64,000 bases of DNA from Phototrophicus methaneseepsis (GTDB lineage Bacteria; Chloroflexota; Anaerolineae; Aggregatilineales; Phototrophicaceae). Positions 60,918-64,000 of this stretch are shown piece after piece. The notes under the pieces are model-generated. The model made no database searches, was not told the DNA's origin, and worked only from the letters and a program-made list of their open reading frames with translations. The translations under genes and the position numbers were made by a program. The stretch spans positions 1,364,001 through 1,428,000 of the forward strand of contig NZ_CP062983.1 in NCBI RefSeq assembly GCF_015500095.1, given 5' to 3'. The stretch's first letter is position 1. The number at the start of each line of letters is the position of its first letter.

Positions 60918-61463
60918 ATGCGACAAACCTTTTATATCCATGAGGATTTATGGGGTGTGGTAACGCTGACACCGACGGAGAATAAGTCCCAATTTGATGA
61001 GGTCCGTGCCCAACTCGCACAGCACGACCGCGAGCATTGGACGGGGTCCGGCTGGAATGAGCTTTTCTTCCTGCCGGATGAGCATTTCCCGCTGGCTCGG
61101 CGGGCAATCCCTTATTCGCAGTTGTTTGACCATTTTCAGCCAGCGTTTTATGGTCTGCGGCTGATTTTAGAGGGCGATAGTTTGCCCACTGGTACAAGGG
61201 CCGTGAATGAATTTGCCCTGCACTGCCCGGACTTCGGCACATTGTATGGCTTGCATCGTAAGATAGATGGCATCCTGACGCAGCTTCACTTCGCGGAAGA
61301 AGACGAAATGCGCTTATCGGAGGCCGCGCTTCATCTGCTGCATGGTTTCGGCCAGCAGCATCGCTTGATGCTCTTTGACGGGTACCTGCGCGAATGCGCC
61401 AACCTCGCCAACCTACAGGAACTACGTCAGTATTTTGAAGGCAACCTGCCCGGGCCCGCTTAG
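60918..61463 (+). CDS. Hypothetical protein, 181 residues
   Basis: A soluble alpha/beta protein without a known family. It starts RQTFYIHEDLWGVVTLTPTE. The middle has GWNELFFLPDEHFPLARRAI and the C-terminus has helices around LHLLHGFGQQHRLMLFDGYL. No signal peptide or TM segment is seen. It starts 6 bases after the pentapeptide gene stop, so the two are probably cotranscribed. A physical link to that membrane protein is possible. Confidence 0.65.
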   Translation: MRQTFYIHEDLWGVVTLTPTENKSQFDEVRAQLAQHDREHWTGSGWNELFFLPDEHFPLARRAIPYSQLFDHFQPAFYGLRLILEGDSLPTGTRAVNEFALHCPDFGTLYGLHRKIDGILTQLHFAEEDEMRLSEAALHLLHGFGQQHRLMLFDGYLRECANLANLQELRQYFEGNLPGPA

Positions 61464-61571
61464 TATCTATTGGTGACGTCATCAACAGGGCTTTATCAAA
61501 GCCGAAAACAAAAATATTCAAACGGAAACGAATAAGACGTATTAAAAACAGACTGATTGTTCATTTTTCTT

Positions 61572-61614
61572 CATAGAATGTTGCATTCTGTGTTTTCCAG
61601 CGGCGCGCTATAAT
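61572..61614 (+). promoter_or_regulatory. Predicted promoter region of the methionine aminopeptidase gene
   Basis: TATAAT (61609-61614) is a good -10, though no matching -35 is seen. A perfect palindrome AGAATG-TTG-CATTCT (61575-61589), extended by CA/TG at 61572-61592, covers the -35 area and may be an operator or activator site. Confidence 0.5.
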
Positions 61615-61685
61615 GGCCCACAATCAATCCTGTTTAGTTGTTGAATCCATTTCTTCAACATCGAGATCAATGTGAGGAGTTTAGC

Positions 61686-62441
61686 GTGGTTGTCAGAAAC
61701 CAGCGCGATTTAGAAGGCCTGATGCGCATTGGCCAGATTTGTGGCCTGACCTTACAACATATGCTCAAGCATGTAGAGCCAGGGATCACCACCCATGAGC
61801 TTGACCGCATCGGCGAAGAATTTTTGAAGAAGCACAACGCTGCTTCCGCACCGATCACAGCCTATAACTATCCTGGGTGGACGTGCATCAGCATCAATGA
61901 CGAAGCGGCGCACGGCATCCCTGGGAACCGCAAAGTGCAGCCCGGTGATATTGTGAACGTGGATGTCTCTGCTGTGTTAGAAGGTTACTGGGGCGATACA
62001 GGCGCTAGCATCATCGTCCCGCCTGTTTCGCCACGTCTGGAGCGCCTCACGGAGTGGACGCGCAAGGCGCTCAATGCCGGGATCGCAGCCGCTAAAGAAG
62101 GCGATCCTGTTTATGAGATTGGGCGTGCTGTGCATCAGGTTGCTAGGGAAGGCGGCTATACGATCATCAAGGAGCTGGGGGGGCATGGCGTCGGCCTGAA
62201 CATCCATGAAGGCCCCACTGTGCATAACTTCATGAATCGGCGTGCCAAGCAAAAGATGGTCGATGGCCTTGTGATTACCATTGAGCCGTTCCTGAACCTG
62301 GGCAAAGGCAAAATCTATACAGAGGACGATGGTTGGACGCTGCGCACCCGTGATGGCAGCATCTCCTGCCAGTATGAACACACGGTCATTATCAACGGCA
62401 ATGACCCGATCCTCGCGACGAAAGTAGAAGGCTCGCATTAA
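61686..62441 (+). CDS. map: Methionine aminopeptidase type I
   Basis: The enzyme removes the initiator Met from nascent proteins. It is 251 residues long from GTG 61686, chosen because GAGGAG lies 6 bases upstream; an upstream TTG frame (61638) lacks a ribosome-binding site. The five metal ligands are visible: Asp in VNVDVSAVLEG, Asp in YWGDTGAS, His in GGHGVGLNIHEGP, Glu in VITIEPFLN and Glu in CQYEHTVII. The core matches type Ia enzymes. No other translation gene is beside it. Confidence 0.95.
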   Translation: MVVRNQRDLEGLMRIGQICGLTLQHMLKHVEPGITTHELDRIGEEFLKKHNAASAPITAYNYPGWTCISINDEAAHGIPGNRKVQPGDIVNVDVSAVLEGYWGDTGASIIVPPVSPRLERLTEWTRKALNAGIAAAKEGDPVYEIGRAVHQVAREGGYTIIKELGGHGVGLNIHEGPTVHNFMNRRAKQKMVDGLVITIEPFLNLGKGKIYTEDDGWTLRTRDGSISCQYEHTVIINGNDPILATKVEGSH

Positions 62442-62486
62442 TCGGGTAGGCGCTCGGCCATAGATAGAAAAATAGGTAGAGAAATA

Positions 62487-62524
62487 AAAAGGGACTCCGT
62501 ATCGCGCTGAGTCCCTTTTGTTTT
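62487..62524. terminator. Strong terminator between convergent genes
   Basis: AAAAGGGACTC (62487-62497) pairs with GAGTCCCTTTT (62509-62519) around an 11-base loop, followed by GTTTTT. It serves map and possibly the converging aminotransferase gene. Confidence 0.9.
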
Positions 62525-62540
62525 TATGCTGGATTATGTT

Positions 62541-63746
62541 TTATAGGGCCTGTACAGCTGCAGCCATGCGTTCCAGCGCTTCCGTAAGGACCTCCCGTGG
62601 GCAGGCAAAATTCAGGCGGACGTATTTGTTCATGGCGGGGCTGCTGCCGAAGAAGTTCCCGCCGTTCATACCCACGCGCGCATGCTTCAGGAAGAAGCTC
62701 TGCGCATCCTGATCGCCCAAATCCAGGTCCGTGCAGTCAATCCACAGCAAATAGGTGGCAGATGGCTGGGTCGTCTTGACGCCCGGCATATGAGCCTTGA
62801 TATAGTCACGGGCGAAATTGCGATTATCTTGCAGGTACGCTAGCACAGCTTCCAGCCATTCGCCGCCATGTTGGTAGGCTGCCAGGGCCGCTTCATAGGC
62901 GAAGATGTTCAACGTCGCGCCACCCCAACCATAAGCATGCATATGGGATGCTGCCGCGACGAAGCGCTCTCGTATGGCTTTGTTCTGGATGATGGCGAAG
63001 GAGCCTTGCAGCCCTGCCAAGTTGAACGTCTTGCTGGGGGCCATCAGTGTGATCGTGCGCTGGCTGATTTCTGGCGAGAGCGAAGCGGTAGGAGTGTGTT
63101 TATTGCCGTCCATCAGCAGGTCGCAATGAATTTCATCGGAGCAGATGATGATATTGTGGCGTTCGCAAATATCCGCGATTTGTTGAATTTCTTCTTTGCT
63201 GTAGATGCGTCCGGCGGGGTTGTGCGGGTTGCAGAAGTAAAGCATGGACGTCTGCTTCGTGATGGCTGCCTCAAAGGCGACCGGGTCAAATTCATAGTGG
63301 AAGGTGTAGGCATCATCCTGCACGTAATCCAGGTCAACCGATTGTACGAAGCGCCCGCGTTCCGGCGGCACATTCAAAAACGGCCCATAAACGGGCGTCT
63401 GGGTCAGGACACCATCGCCGGCTTTACCCTCCGCATCTGCGGCAATCATCAACCCGGTGACGAGGCCAGGGATCAGGATGACTTCTTCCGGCTTCACCTC
63501 CCAATCATAGAGATTGCTCATCCGGGCGCAGATGGTCTCAATCAGTTCATTGGATTGGCTTGTATAGCCAAAAACACCGTGTTCCACACGGGCATGCAGG
63601 GCTTCTAGCACAGCAGGAGCCGCCTTAAAGTCCATATCAGCGACCCATAACGGCAGTACATCCTCATCATAGATGGACCACTTCGAACTACGTTGAGCGC
63701 GATGATTCAGGCGGGTGTCAAAGTCGTACAAATGCGTAGCGGTCAT
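62541..63746 (-). CDS. MalY/PatB-type PLP-dependent aminotransferase/C-S lyase
   Basis: A 401-residue fold-type I PLP enzyme. MalY-type landmarks are the opening YDFDTRLNHRAQRSSKWSIY and LPLWVADMDFKAAPAVLEAL. The cofactor stretch FCNPHNPAGRIYSKEEI is present, and SDEIHCDLLM supplies the Asp. The Schiff-base Lys is in APSKTFNLAGLQ. RLNFACPREVL near the end holds the carboxylate-binding Arg. Relatives have cystathionine beta-lyase or aminotransferase activity, and some also regulate. The ATG at 63746 is the normal start. Confidence 0.93.
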   Translation of the reverse strand: MTATHLYDFDTRLNHRAQRSSKWSIYDEDVLPLWVADMDFKAAPAVLEALHARVEHGVFGYTSQSNELIETICARMSNLYDWEVKPEEVILIPGLVTGLMIAADAEGKAGDGVLTQTPVYGPFLNVPPERGRFVQSVDLDYVQDDAYTFHYEFDPVAFEAAITKQTSMLYFCNPHNPAGRIYSKEEIQQIADICERHNIIICSDEIHCDLLMDGNKHTPTASLSPEISQRTITLMAPSKTFNLAGLQGSFAIIQNKAIRERFVAAASHMHAYGWGGATLNIFAYEAALAAYQHGGEWLEAVLAYLQDNRNFARDYIKAHMPGVKTTQPSATYLLWIDCTDLDLGDQDAQSFFLKHARVGMNGGNFFGSSPAMNKYVRLNFACPREVLTEALERMAAAVQAL

Positions 63747-64000
63747 AAAGCAGCGTCCTCATGATGATAGGTACGGATAGCATATGGAACAGCAAATGGG
63801 ATAAACATATGTCACCACAACATGGTCTTACAACATGTAACCACAAATCGAACGAGATCGTCAGGGTGAAGATAAAACGGTCCTTAGCCTAGCGCAGCCA
63901 GGGGCCATACGCAATAAACCAATAGAGCTTATGCCCATAACCAGATGCGCCACCCATACCAGATTATCCACCGTTGAACGGATGTCGTGCTGTGGAAATG
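63747..64000. other. Upstream region of the MalY-type gene
   Basis: This 254-base end of the window holds the aminotransferase promoter region. CATATG occurs twice, but I cannot place a convincing -35/-10 pair. A minus-strand frame from the window edge to a stop at 63861 is open for about 45 codons and could be the tail of a neighbouring gene, but it has no recognisable sequence. Confidence 0.3.

Noticed and set aside
63861-64000. Tail of a minus-strand gene entering from the right edge
   Set aside because: The frame is open for about 45 codons, but this can occur by chance and no family pattern is seen. Sequence beyond the window is needed.
63747-64000. A 22-residue aromatic-rich small frame on the minus strand
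   Set aside because: It has an ATG and a stop but no good ribosome-binding site or context. Chance is the simpler explanation.
1-64000. tRNA, rRNA, CRISPR array, insertion sequence or prophage
   Set aside because: I looked for T-loop-like motifs, spaced repeats, transposase or integrase motifs and phage structural genes and saw none. A tRNAscan-SE and ISfinder search would settle it.

Overview
The window looks like chromosomal DNA of a mesophilic, chemoheterotrophic member of the Chloroflexota, probably Anaerolineae or a related class. This is an inference from protein style, not from a marker gene. The clues are secreted beta-propeller/SH3 proteins with Pro-Thr linkers, a Ser/Thr kinase with an extracellular propeller, several large GT39-type membrane glycosyltransferases, and many ABC importers with signal-peptide binding proteins. 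I found no rRNA, tRNA, CRISPR array, transposase, integrase or phage gene. Coding density is high, and several pairs of genes overlap by 4 to 44 bases.

Layout. 1-4.7 kb: the 3' end of a secreted-type glycoside hydrolase, a flippase-like membrane protein, an unknown membrane protein, an SRPBCC protein, and a RidA gene divergent from a WYL regulator. 4.8-8.2 kb: a small unknown gene, tsaD, a decayed IclR-type gene fragment and a secreted propeller-SH3 protein. 8.2-12.2 kb: a plus-strand operon of an unusual regulator (IclR HTH, IclR-like sensor and PNPOx-like split barrel in one chain) and a complete NMT1/THI5-type ABC importer, preceded by a predicted RNA or DNA stem-loop and closed by a terminator. 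12.2-25.6 kb: a long minus-strand run with a DUF1801 protein, a metallo-beta-lactamase-fold hydrolase, a cell-surface glycan block (two GT39 enzymes, the kinase, a lipoprotein and two GT4 enzymes), a MaoC hydratase, a methyltransferase, a TetR regulator, a concanavalin-like protein and an HhH DNA glycosylase.

25.8-34.1 kb: a secreted PPC-domain protein, ychF, an AEC transporter and a full branched-chain amino-acid type (Liv) ABC operon with promoter-side and terminator signals. 34.4-39.7 kb: a three-gene phosphorelay (PAS histidine kinase, Rcp1-like receiver, receiver-PAS-GAF histidine kinase). 39.7-40.2 kb: an AT-rich divergent regulatory region with spaced direct repeats. 40.2-43 kb: three exported proteins (ScyD/NHL-like, lipoprotein cytochrome c, membrane-anchored YceI). 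43-47.2 kb: a split BMP-type nucleoside/sugar importer (ATPase and binding protein, no permeases in the window) with a hydroxypyruvate-isomerase-like enzyme, interrupted by an opposite-strand DUF1801 gene.

47.4-64 kb: a CoA-transferase and GNAT pair, another GT39, a YtxH-like protein, a second GNAT, a methyltransferase, a CPBP-like membrane protein, an MFS exporter, a saccharopine-dehydrogenase-like reductase, a citrate synthase with a good promoter, a tandem NUDIX pair with two unknown genes, methionine aminopeptidase, and a MalY-type aminotransferase.

Most genes are ordinary housekeeping or transport genes. The most original item is the flavin-barrel IclR regulator with its importer, leader structure and nearby decayed partial copy. 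I saw no defence system, secondary-metabolite megasynthase or mobile element.
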